37,713 bases of DNA from DAOTXK01 sp034435395 (GTDB taxonomy: Bacteria; Chloroflexota; Anaerolineae; Aggregatilineales; Ch27): NCBI GenBank assembly GCA_034435395.1, contig DAOTXK010000354.1:1-37713 (forward strand). Direction: 5' to 3'. Under the pieces are notes generated by a model, which was not told where the DNA came from, ran no database searches, and was given only the letters and a program-made list of their open reading frames with translations. The position numbers were made by a program, and so were the translations under genes. Below, piece after piece: positions 1 to 5,728 of the stretch. The stretch's first letter is position 1, and every line of letters starts with the position of its first letter.

Positions 1-155
1 GAATTGAAACAACGAACTCGCTGGGGAGCGCCCGTACCAACCGGTGTTTGAGAGGCCCTACTTCCGAACGCGGAATTGAAACGTTGGGCCGGGCGTGCAC
101 AAGGGTAAGCCGAGGGGCGTTTGAGAGGCCCTACTTCCGAACGCGGAATTGAAAC
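1..155 (+). CRISPR. End of a CRISPR array: one partial and two full 37-nt repeats
   Basis: Two identical 37-nt repeats lie at 46-82 and 119-155. The last 10 nt of another copy lie at 1-10. The repeat starts GTTTGAGAGGCCC and ends GGAATTGAAAC. The two spacers are 35 nt (11-45) and 36 nt (83-118) and share no sequence with each other. The 3' end ATTGAAAC is the usual 8-nt crRNA handle of many type I and type III systems, so transcription is probably left to right with the leader outside the window; this orientation is inferred. No cas gene is in the window. The final repeat is not degenerate and runs straight into a truncated IS21 transposase gene, so this is a deletion or insertion junction rather than a normal trailer. 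Confidence 0.95.
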
Positions 156-497
156 ACCGCTGCGCAGCGTCGCCGTTTCCTGACGCGGCGGGCGAAACGG
201 CTGGAGGTAGAGAATGACCTGTGTCAACCCACCTGGATAGCCCTGCGCCTGGATTTCCCGATACAGCTTCCGTGCATTGTACACCCCTTCACTGATCCGA
301 CGTTGCAGATAATCGCTGTACGGGTCGATCTTGCGCGCCCGCGGTTGTGGCGCCTTCTGGCGCGAGGGCAACAGTTCCCCGTTGATCACTTTCCGTACTG
401 TTTTCCGATCATGACCGGTTTGGCGGGCAATCTCGCTGATGGATATTCCCTTGCGATGCATTTCCTTGATCATAAAACGGGCCTCCACTCCTAACAT
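156..497 (-). pseudogene. istA: IS21-family transposase IstA, N-terminal fragment
   Basis: Reading the minus strand from ATG 497 gives a protein starting MLGVEARFMIKEMHRKGIS, followed by a helix-turn-helix (ISEIARQTGHDRKTVRKVI), the DNA-binding N-terminus of IS21 IstA. An SD-like GAGGAG lies 6 nt upstream of this ATG; an in-frame ATG at 536 would add 13 residues. The reading continues through NARKLYREIQAQGYPGG and a typical linker, then meets the CRISPR repeat. The DDE catalytic core is absent. The frame happens to stay open through both repeats to the window edge, which would append a nonsense tail. Normal IstA is several hundred residues long, so this is a truncated relic. Confidence 0.75.
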
Positions 498-616
498 GAG
501 CAGCTCCTCTGGGACGATTCGGAGTGACCGACTCATCCTCGTTCCAGCTCGCTGTATTGTCCAGAGTGGGGATTTTGGTTCCGATCATTTTGGGGAGTTT
601 ATCGGCGATCATGACA
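156..616 (-). mobile_element. IS21-family insertion sequence remnant (left end plus 5' part of istA)
   Basis: On the minus strand a terminal sequence starting TGTCATGATCGCCGATAAA (ending at 616) is followed by a second, related block, TGATCGGAACC, about 30 nt further in. Repeated subterminal blocks next to a TGT... end are typical of IS21-family left ends. The istA start follows. The element is cut after about 114-127 istA codons, exactly where the CRISPR repeat begins at 155; the rest of istA, istB and the other terminus are missing. It cannot move on its own. Confidence 0.7.
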
Positions 617-794
617 GATGGGGTAGGAGAAACCTACCCACAGCGCGAGAACCCTACACCCAGCCAACACAGGAGTCTCTATAATGTCAAGATACGAGAC
701 TCTGAGATGGTCATCAACAGAAAAGTCTGGGCGCGGTGGCCCGGTCGGTGACCAAGGAGTGGTTCATAGTCAGTTTTTCACCATCCCTATCACC
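617..794. other. Intergenic stretch with two hairpins, no gene seen
   Basis: No convincing coding sequence lies between the IS21 end and the membrane-protein gene. Two inverted repeats are visible: GGGTAGG/CCTACCC at 621-639 (7-bp stem, 5-nt loop) and GAGTCTC/GAGACTC at 673-702, which encloses a TATAAT. Either could be regulatory or a leftover of earlier insertions. Confidence 0.4.
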
Positions 795-1385
795 TTAAAT
801 TGGCTCTTTCTTGTCAAGTTTTTCGCAGTAGTAATTAAAGAAACGCGTGTCGTTTAGGGCTACCCAAACTGCTGCTGCAACGAATAGCAAGCTCGGCATG
901 AGCATGGCCGCAAGTAGATCGCGACTGAACCCTAGCCGCACCCCTCCAATCAACGGAGTTCCCAAAGAGCTTACCACAAAAATGATGATTTTAAGCTGCC
1001 ACGCGCCTGGCCCGAAGGTTCGATAGTCCCTTTTTCCCCAACGTGTATGCTGTTCTAAGCGTAGCTCTTTCTCAATCTCGCGGAGGCGGTGCAGCCGGAG
1101 CCAATAGATTTGTCGTGCATTCTGCGCTTGCAGAATCCAGGTAGCGAAAAGTACTATGACCAGGCCGGAACTTACGCCGACAATTTCAGGGGTGACATAC
1201 TCGCTTCCTAGGAGAAAGCCCCAGAAGATAAAAACGCCGGCACTTAGCATATTCCCAAGTGCCTGAGGGTCTTGACTCCCAGCAAGGAATGCCTGGTGCC
1301 CGGTTTCATATTCAGCAATCAACGCATTATCTTCAGGCTTCTCCAGCACACTGGTATCCAAATGCTCTTTCCCCGACATATCCAT
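795..1385 (-). CDS. Unknown membrane protein with four predicted helices
   Basis: This 196-residue protein was not recognised. It has a hydrophilic N-terminus (~45 residues), two close hydrophobic segments (about 46-66 and 69-88), a charged amphipathic stretch rich in Arg, Glu and Leu (about 90-125), and two further hydrophobic segments (about 130-152 and 158-180). The likely topology is two helical hairpins with the charged coil in the cytoplasm. The layout resembles small effector-type membrane proteins such as SLATT-like families, but no diagnostic motif was seen. ATG 1385 lies close to a GAGGCG; ATG 1379 is equally plausible. It sits between IS21 and IS5 relics in the island, so it may be a cargo or defence gene; that is inference from location only. 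Confidence 0.6.
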   Translation of the reverse strand: MDMSGKEHLDTSVLEKPEDNALIAEYETGHQAFLAGSQDPQALGNMLSAGVFIFWGFLLGSEYVTPEIVGVSSGLVIVLFATWILQAQNARQIYWLRLHRLREIEKELRLEQHTRWGKRDYRTFGPGAWQLKIIIFVVSSLGTPLIGGVRLGFSRDLLAAMLMPSLLFVAAAVWVALNDTRFFNYYCEKLDKKEPI

Positions 1386-1538
1386 CGCCTCAGCTGTTAC
1401 TACATGGGCTTTTACATAGAATAGACATAAAAACGCCGCACTGCCTGACGGATTTCTGACAACTGTTGGCCTGAATCGCTTTTAGATTGTCCAGAAGTTA
1501 GAAGTCCGTGGCCCATTATCTAGAGCCTGTTATGCATT

Positions 1539-1943
1539 TTAGAGAACAAAAGCGATCAACCGGACGAAACGATGGGCCATCAGCATGGCAAAGGCTAAGA
1601 AATGCAGTCCTTTGAGAGTATCCGGCAGGCGCTCATAATCGCGCACAAGGCGACGGAAACGGGCCAGCCAGCCAAAAGAGCGCTCGATGACCCAGCGGTG
1701 AGGCAGGAGCACGAAGCCTTTTTTGGCATCGGGCAGCTTGACAACCATCAGGCGGATGCTCTGCTCGGCGGCGGCCTGTTCGGCCTCATCACCCGTATAG
1801 CCCTGGTCGACAAAGGCGATTTCAACAGACTGGCCGGTGGCTTGCTGAACCGCCTGGGACAACGCGGCGACCTGCGCCCGATCTTGCTCGTCGGCGGTGG
1901 TCACATACAGCGTCAGCAAGTGGCCCAACGTATCGACCGCCAT
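1539..1943 (-). CDS. IS5-family transposase, second frame (catalytic C-terminus)
   Basis: This frame carries MAVDTLGHLLTLYVT, then IAFVDQGYTGDEAE with the second catalytic Asp, and PHRWVIERSFGWLARFRRLVRDYE with the third acidic residue, the Glu of the IERSFGW motif typical of IS5. It overlaps the first frame and is open upstream through GEWERAGYDGAKRRKGS, so a fusion protein of about 265 residues would be produced by a -1 shift. On its own it lacks the first Asp and would be inactive. The stop lies 13-17 nt inside the left inverted repeat, normal for this compact IS. Confidence 0.85.
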   Translation of the reverse strand: MAVDTLGHLLTLYVTTADEQDRAQVAALSQAVQQATGQSVEIAFVDQGYTGDEAEQAAAEQSIRLMVVKLPDAKKGFVLLPHRWVIERSFGWLARFRRLVRDYERLPDTLKGLHFLAFAMLMAHRFVRLIAFVL

Positions 1944-2347
1944 GTGAGTTTCGCTGCCTTTGCGTCGCTTGGCCCCATCATACCCGGCCCGCTCCCACTC
2001 TCCGGGCTGGATTGCAGCGTCCGACTGTCGAAAATGGCCGCGCTCGGCTGAGCGTTACGCCCCGCCGCCAGACGCAACACCTCACGCAAGTCGTGCACCA
2101 TCGCCTCAAACACGCCTGCCTTCAGCCAGCGTTGGGTCTGCTGGTAGACAGCGTGCCAGGGCGGAAAATCGTTGGGCAGCATGCGCCAGGGAATACCGCT
2201 GCGTACGACGTAGCGCAGGGCGTTGAACACTTCGCGCAAGGGATACTCGCGTTGGGGCGCGTCTTCCCTCATCAACGTCAGGTAGGGCGCCACAAACGCC
2301 CATTCCTCGTCACTCACATCACTTGGGTATGATTTTCGTTCGCTCAT
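1913..2347 (-). CDS. IS5-family transposase, first frame (DUF4096-type N-terminus)
   Basis: The protein begins MSERKSYPSDVSDEEWAFV and has the N-terminal IS5 domain (LREVFNALRYVVRSGIPWRMLP, then PWHAVYQQTQRW). It continues to the first catalytic region, AAIFDSRTLQSSPESG, which supplies the first DDE aspartate. After ESG it leaves the expected frame and ends in an unrelated ~25-residue tail. The normal continuation (RAGYDGAKRRKGS then HMAVDTLGHLL) is in the -1 frame. No classic slippery heptamer was seen near the shift (around GTGGGAGCGGG), so either a programmed -1 shift at a G run or a single-base deletion is possible. Confidence 0.85.
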   Translation of the reverse strand: MSERKSYPSDVSDEEWAFVAPYLTLMREDAPQREYPLREVFNALRYVVRSGIPWRMLPNDFPPWHAVYQQTQRWLKAGVFEAMVHDLREVLRLAAGRNAQPSAAIFDSRTLQSSPESGSGPGMMGPSDAKAAKLTWRSIRWATC

Positions 2348-2391
2348 ACCCTGAGTTTATCATCTGGCACTTCAAAAGTGCATAACACGCT

Positions 2392-2835
2392 CTAGAAGCA
2401 GTGGCCGAGACCATCGAAAACAACGTGCGCCGCGTGATTGTCGATATGATGGCCGTCAACCCAGCCCACTATCAGAAGATGTCGGAGCTGCTGGATGCGT
2501 TGATTCAGGCTCGCAAACAGCAGGCTCAGGATTATAAGGAGTATCTGGACCAGATCACGAGGCTCGCTCGTCTGGTCCAGAATCCGGGCGGATACGCTGA
2601 TTATCCGCGAACAATCAACACCGATGCCCGGCGGGCGTTTTACGACAACCTCAATCGCGACGAGTTACTGGCTGTTCAGGTAGATGAAGCTATTCGTGCT
2701 GTCAAAAAGGATCAGTGGCGCGGCAACCGATTCAAAGAGCGCGAAGTGCGTAACGCCATCGCCGGTGTGCTGGGTGATAACAGCGACCTGATCAATCAAA
2801 TCTTCGAAATTGCCAAGAACCAACGTGACTACTAA
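2392..2835 (+). pseudogene. hsdR: Type I restriction endonuclease subunit R, C-terminal remnant
   Basis: The frame is open from the IS5 end (LEAVAETIENNVRRVIVDMM, NPAHYQKMSELLDALIQ, then helical sequence to the stop at 2833-2835). This matches the helical C-terminal domain of type I HsdR, which docks the motor on the methylase. Full HsdR is roughly 1000 residues; only about 147 remain, and the PD-(D/E)XK nuclease and DEAD-box motor are gone. An upstream in-frame TAA sits inside the IS end. A GTG at 2401 could start a short peptide, but no Shine-Dalgarno sequence is seen. No hsdR sequence was recognised left of the IS, so this looks like an IS-linked deletion, not a simple insertion. Confidence 0.8.
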
Positions 2836-3553
2836 CCGAAGCATCATCAAACTGCAAGACATGACGGTGGAGATTGTCCGCAAGGACATAAGGAATCTCC
2901 ACGTGGCCGTACATCCCCCCAATGGTAGGGTACGTGTGTCTGCGCCGCTGCGCCTTAGTGACGACGATGTGCGACTGGCGATCATCTCACGGCTGGGCTG
3001 GATTCGCCGTCAACAGGCGGGCTTTCACGCCCAGGAGCGCCAATCAATGCGCGAGATGGTGACGGGCGAAAGCCACTATGTGGAGGGCCGACGGTACCGG
3101 TTGGATGTCGTTGAACATAATGGTCCTTCATCGGTTCGTCTGCGCAATAACAACATTCTCGAACTGCGTGTTCGCCCTGGAACAAACCGGGACAAGCGCG
3201 AAGCGATCTTGCATCGCTGGTATCGCACTCGCCTCAAGGAGCAGATTCCAAGACTGATTGCCAAATGGGAACCTGTGATTGGTGTAACCGTGTCAGATTG
3301 GGGCATAAAAAAGATGAAGACCCGCTGGGGGACATGCACTATCGAAGCCCGGCGTATCTGGGTCAATCTCGAATTGGCAAAAAAGTCTGCGCAATGCTTG
3401 GAGTACATCGTTGTGCATGAGATGGTCCACCTACTTGAACGGCATCATAATGAGCGATTCGTGGCGCTTATGGACAAGTTCCTGCCAAATTGGCGCCTTA
3501 TGCGCGAGGAGCTAAACCGGGAGCCATTGGCATACGAACACTGGGAATATTGA
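2825..3553 (+). CDS. YgjP-like (DUF45/M48-type) zinc metallopeptidase
   Basis: The product has the YgjP/SprT-like layout: an N-terminal beta-rich part (VEIVRKDIRNLHVAVHPPNGRVRVSAP), a central KKMKTRWGTC motif, and the zinc site YIVVHEMVHLLERHHNERF, with HExxH plus a downstream His. Proteins of this family often follow hsdR in type I restriction loci, and here the gene overlaps the hsdR stop by 11 nt if the GTG at 2825 is used. A TTG at 2810 or ATG at 2861 are alternatives; none has a strong ribosome-binding site, so expression probably relied on coupling to hsdR. The protein is intact but orphaned from its operon. Confidence 0.85.
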   Translation: MTTNRSIIKLQDMTVEIVRKDIRNLHVAVHPPNGRVRVSAPLRLSDDDVRLAIISRLGWIRRQQAGFHAQERQSMREMVTGESHYVEGRRYRLDVVEHNGPSSVRLRNNNILELRVRPGTNRDKREAILHRWYRTRLKEQIPRLIAKWEPVIGVTVSDWGIKKMKTRWGTCTIEARRIWVNLELAKKSAQCLEYIVVHEMVHLLERHHNERFVALMDKFLPNWRLMREELNREPLAYEHWEY

Positions 3554-3829
3554 GGCCAAGATAGCCAGTGTATTGGTCACAGCCTTCGGTGTCTCTTGCG
3601 ATTATTGCTCATGATTTCAACGCAGTCAGATCAGAATGCCGACCAAGTGCAAGAACCCCCAAAAGCCCCGTGAGTTTGTCGAAACGGGAAATGCCACTGT
3701 TTTGAGCCGAGCGTGAGGCGCGTGAACGCGAGAAGAAAGCCAGGAAGAAATCGCACTCTCGATAGCCGCGCACTCCATCACCTACGACGATTGACACACT
3801 TGAATTCGCAATGTTACAATCTGTTTACT
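3554..3829 (+). other. Gene-poor spacer with a tiny frameshifted reading frame and a strong promoter
   Basis: A 26-codon frame at 3636-3716 (MPTKCKNPQKPREFVETG...) appears to continue after a one-base slip into a Glu/Arg/Lys-rich run ending at a TAG near 3767. This suggests a decayed small basic protein, at low confidence. At the right end is a clear sigma70-type promoter, TTGACA (3791-3796), 18-nt spacer, TACAAT (3815-3820), pointing right. Confidence 0.4.
3791..3820 (+). promoter_or_regulatory. Sigma70-like promoter for the 3830 gene
   Basis: TTGACA at 3791-3796 (perfect -35) and TACAAT at 3815-3820 (5 of 6) are separated by 18 nt. The -10 ends only 9 nt before ATG 3830, so transcription would begin at or within a few bases of the start codon, predicting a leaderless or nearly leaderless mRNA. 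Confidence 0.6.
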
Positions 3830-4165
3830 ATGAAGACTACTACATTTCGGTTATATCGAGTTAGGAGAAGTTGGTTAGAATTGTCCGCCATTATCGGCGT
3901 GTTCCACCGCCGCCGCGAACTCAAGCAACTCATCAGGTGGGCGCGGCGCAAGGGATTAGAAGGTCCCCTGCGTGCTTATCAGTCCAAACTGGGTGATGAG
4001 GAAACGCGCCTGATGTTCTACCGAATGCGCTCACCACACCTGGTCACTTGCGCCTATGTTCTCGTGTTCATTCATTGGCTCATCATCCCCGAACCCCGCA
4101 CCTATCAGCGCGGCCATGCCGCCAAATTCAAGTCAAGGAGCCGGACCGTTCGGGCATACGCCTGA
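3830..4165 (+). CDS. Unknown small basic protein
   Basis: This 111-residue protein starts MKTTTFRLYRVRRSWLELS. It is rich in Arg and Lys, with a helical middle (FHRRRELKQLIRWARRKGLEGPLRAYQSKL) and one hydrophobic stretch (VTCAYVLVFIHWLIIP, about residues 73-88). No known family was recognised. ATG 3830 was chosen over earlier in-frame starts (3713) because a consensus promoter ends 9 nt before it. It precedes the 4198 gene on the same strand by 32 nt and may be cotranscribed with it. Its strong promoter argues that it is a real gene. Confidence 0.5.
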   Translation: MKTTTFRLYRVRRSWLELSAIIGVFHRRRELKQLIRWARRKGLEGPLRAYQSKLGDEETRLMFYRMRSPHLVTCAYVLVFIHWLIIPEPRTYQRGHAAKFKSRSRTVRAYA

Positions 4166-4197
4166 CACCCCACGAACGCACGTGATAAGATGCTTGT

Positions 4198-4878
4198 GTG
4201 CCATCCTTAGCTGTTGCGTTTCGCCATCTCAAGTCAACCTTATCCTCGATATTCTCCGTGCTGAACCTCGACCCGGTTGCGGAAGCAGCCAAGCTGTGGC
4301 GGGTGTGGAGCGACCGCTCCAAAGGCGAAGCATTCGATGGCATGTACGAGGTGTTGGAGTACGATGCAGCACTCGAATTACTGGACAAGAAGGGCAGGCA
4401 GGCCGTCTACAAGAAGTATCAGAAAGTGCGCTTTCTGCAAAACAACATCATCGCCTACCAGGATCAGGCCTGGGGCGATGGTGACATATTTGCAGAGTAC
4501 AAATGCTCACCCGGCGTTGCTGTGGACAGGTATCGGGAAGGGCATCGCTGGCGCATCTTGATTTCACTGCGAGAGACGAAGCAGCGGGGGGATATTGAGG
4601 AATTTCACATTGAGCGAAGAATGCGGAACAGCTTCATGACCCATACGGAAGAATGGCAAACCGAGGTCGCCCATGTCACCCAACACCTGACGGTCAAACT
4701 CATTTTCCCAGCAGAACGCCCGCCGAAGCAGGTGTGGTTAGCCGAACAGAATACCGGTCAAACCATCGAACTCGGCCCTCAGCACATGCAGCAGCTTGCT
4801 GATGGCCGCTACCAGGTGGCATGGCGAACCGCACAGCCAAAGCTGTTCGAGGCGTACATTCTGCGCTGGAAGTGGTAA
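4198..4878 (+). CDS. Unknown island protein, 226 residues
   Basis: The family was not recognised. The N-terminal ~110 residues are mixed helical. The centre is strand-rich (HRWRILISLRETKQRGDIEEFHI). The C-terminal ~70 residues (VTQHLTVKLIFPAERPP, VWLAEQ, LADGRYQVAWRT, EAYILRWKW) read like a compact beta-sandwich ending in a W-K-W. No membrane segment or catalytic motif is seen. The GTG start at 4198 has no clear ribosome-binding site; ATG at about 4342 is an alternative. It lies just before the terminator of the convergent short RNA and the XRE regulator, so it belongs to the island cargo. Confidence 0.6.
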   Translation: MPSLAVAFRHLKSTLSSIFSVLNLDPVAEAAKLWRVWSDRSKGEAFDGMYEVLEYDAALELLDKKGRQAVYKKYQKVRFLQNNIIAYQDQAWGDGDIFAEYKCSPGVAVDRYREGHRWRILISLRETKQRGDIEEFHIERRMRNSFMTHTEEWQTEVAHVTQHLTVKLIFPAERPPKQVWLAEQNTGQTIELGPQHMQQLADGRYQVAWRTAQPKLFEAYILRWKW

Positions 4879-4880
4879 TA

Positions 4881-4914
4881 AAAAGGCGGGCGGCACACTG
4901 CGAGTGCACCGCCC
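4881..4914 (-). terminator. Intrinsic terminator of the minus-strand short RNA
   Basis: Read on the minus strand, GGGCGGTG...CGCCC forms a strong hairpin (4914-4888, inner stem CACT/AGTG) followed after GCC by TTTTTATT. On the plus strand it has no T run, so it serves mainly the leftward transcript. Confidence 0.65.
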
Positions 4915-4933
4915 ACCGTGAGGATGCTTCTGC

Positions 4934-4957
4934 TTAGGTCCCACCGCCGCCACTCAT
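4934..4957 (-). CDS. Candidate 7-residue glycine-rich micropeptide
   Basis: The frame reads MSGGGGT followed by TAA. It is supported only by context: a good AAAGGA ribosome-binding site 7 nt upstream, a consensus promoter about 110 nt upstream and an intrinsic terminator shortly downstream. Such a short frame can arise by chance. If translated it could act in cis by ribosome stalling or as a signal for the divergent XRE protein; both are speculation. Confidence 0.3.
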   Translation of the reverse strand: MSGGGGT

Positions 4958-5059
4958 TGCGTCGTCCTTTCTACTCGTGTGTATGCTAACGGGTCATCAC
5001 CGTGGCGCGCCTCTGACGGTATACCCGCTTTCCGCATGGAAACGGACGCATATATGCAA

Positions 5060-5110
5060 TAGACATTATAGTCTGCGCTTCGTAGAATTGCAATAGGTTT
5101 TATGCAATTC
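5060..5110. promoter_or_regulatory. Overlapping divergent promoters with an 8-bp inverted-repeat operator
   Basis: Plus strand: TAGACA (5060-5065), 17 nt, TAGAAT (5083-5088), driving the XRE gene. Minus strand: TTGCAA (5093-5088), 17 nt, TATAAT (5070-5065), driving the short RNA. The two promoters share the same ~35 bp. A perfect inverted repeat GAATTGCA...TGCAATTC (5085-5092 and 5103-5110, 10-nt spacer) covers the plus -10 and the minus -35; another TGCAAT copy is at 5054-5059. This is the expected place for autoregulation by the XRE protein, which would block both promoters. Confidence 0.6.
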
Positions 5111-5443
5111 GAGGATAGCTTGGTGAACCCGGTACTACTCGGTCAGCGTATCCGCAGCGCCAGAGAACGCCTGAAGATGTCTCAGGAGGAGTTGGCAATG
5201 CTGGTCTCAAAGGATCAGCGGGCCATCTCTGAATATGAGAACGGGAAGCGGAAACTGGCCGCCACTGATTTACCCTCGTTTGCGCGGGTGCTCAAGGTGC
5301 CGGTGTTGTATTTCTATGGGGGCCAACTTGAAGGCGAAGCGCTGGACGAAACGCTCCTGATGGAGTTTCATCGGCTTCCAACGCAAAGAGCAAGGCAGGC
5401 AGCCATCGAACTCGTTCGCACGCTCTCCGATTTCGTGAGTTGA
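5102..5443 (+). CDS. XRE-family helix-turn-helix transcriptional regulator
   Basis: A 113-residue cytoplasmic regulator. The HTH_3 domain spans about residues 10-70: LGQRIRSARERLKMSQEELAMLV, then SKDQRAISEYENGKRKL, which is the recognition helix and turn, followed by LPSFARVLKVPVLYFYGG. The C-terminal ~35 residues are helical and may dimerise. ATG 5102 overlaps the operator repeat and lacks a ribosome-binding site; GTG 5123 (residue 8) has GAGGAT 7 nt upstream and leaves the whole HTH intact, so it may be the true start. The predicted operator points to autorepression. It lies upstream of the recombinase operon and may control island excision. Confidence 0.85.
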   Translation: MQFEDSLVNPVLLGQRIRSARERLKMSQEELAMLVSKDQRAISEYENGKRKLAATDLPSFARVLKVPVLYFYGGQLEGEALDETLLMEFHRLPTQRARQAAIELVRTLSDFVS

Positions 5444-5468
5444 CAAACCGCCATCGGTGTTATAGTAT
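5440..5468 (+). promoter_or_regulatory. Promoter for the structured leader and recombinase operon
   Basis: A perfect TTGACA -35 (5440-5445, overlapping the XRE stop codon) and TAGTAT (5463-5468, 4 of 6) are 17 nt apart. Transcription would start near 5475. Confidence 0.55.
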
Positions 5469-5474
5469 ATAAGC

Positions 5475-5655
5475 ATTGAACGTGAAGATTAAAATACAGT
5501 AGATAGTATCTTAACTGAAACGCCCCCGACAGGTGTTGATCGCACCAGCCGAGGGCTAACCTCCCATGCTGAGAGAGCAGCATGGCAGGCTAATGGGCAA
5601 TTATATCTTGCCATATTAGGCCGTCAACGCTGGTCAGCGTCGGCGGCTTTTTTGA
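5475..5655 (+). ncRNA. Structured leader RNA upstream of the recombinase operon (possible attenuator or sRNA)
   Basis: About 180 nt between the promoter and a terminator holds three ordered hairpins: CCCCCGACAGGTG paired with CACCAGCCGAGGG (5523-5555, 10 of 13 pairs), CCATGCTG/CAGCATGG (5564-5585, perfect 8 bp, 6-nt loop), and the terminator at 5620-5653. No long reading frame is present. The order (promoter, structured RNA, terminator, then micro-ORFs and the recombinase) fits attenuation control or a separate small RNA. No known riboswitch class was recognised. Confidence 0.45.
5620..5653 (+). terminator. Intrinsic terminator inside the recombinase leader
   Basis: A hairpin (GCCG, ACGC, loop, GCGT, CGGC; 5620-5644) is followed by GGC and six Ts (5648-5653). 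It would end the leader transcript before the recombinase genes unless it is read through. Confidence 0.6.
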
Positions 5656-5683
5656 TTACTAGGTTGAGCACGAAAGGAGTGCG

Positions 5684-5722
5684 ATGACACAAGCCCAAGT
5701 CCTTTCCCCAGAGAGGGGGTGA
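5684..5722 (+). CDS. Candidate 12-residue leader peptide
   Basis: ATG 5684, preceded by a strong AAAGGAG, opens MTQAQVLSPERG and stops at 5720-5722, three nt before the next start (GTG 5726/ATG 5729). The Shine-Dalgarno quality and tight spacing suggest translational coupling into the next small gene. The function is unknown. Confidence 0.4.
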   Translation: MTQAQVLSPERG

Positions 5723-5728
5723 GCGGTG

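Larger units (their letters stand above)
1523..2392 (-). mobile_element. IS5-family insertion sequence, about 870 bp
   Basis: The ends are imperfect inverted repeats: GAGCCTGTTATGCATTTT at 1523-1540, and at 2392 read inward GAGCGTGTTATGCACTTTT. TA dinucleotides flank both ends (1521-1522 and 2393-2394), consistent with a short target duplication. Inside are two overlapping transposase frames on the minus strand. Size, ends and the two-frame layout fit the IS427-like group of IS5. Its right end abuts a decapitated hsdR. Confidence 0.85.
4881..5058 (-). ncRNA. Predicted short RNA divergent from the XRE gene, with a possible 7-codon peptide
   Basis: On the minus strand a promoter (TTGCAA 5088-5093, 17 nt, TATAAT 5070-5065) predicts a start near 5058. 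A GC-rich hairpin (4914-4888) followed by a T run (4884-4881) predicts an end, giving about 175 nt. Near its middle an AAAGGA Shine-Dalgarno precedes ATG 4957, which opens MSGGGGT and stops at 4934. A further hairpin (CCGTTTCC/GGAAAGCGG) lies at 5045-5025. No longer gene is present in the transcript. It could be a regulatory RNA, a leader-peptide RNA or a micropeptide message; the sequence does not decide between them. Confidence 0.5.
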
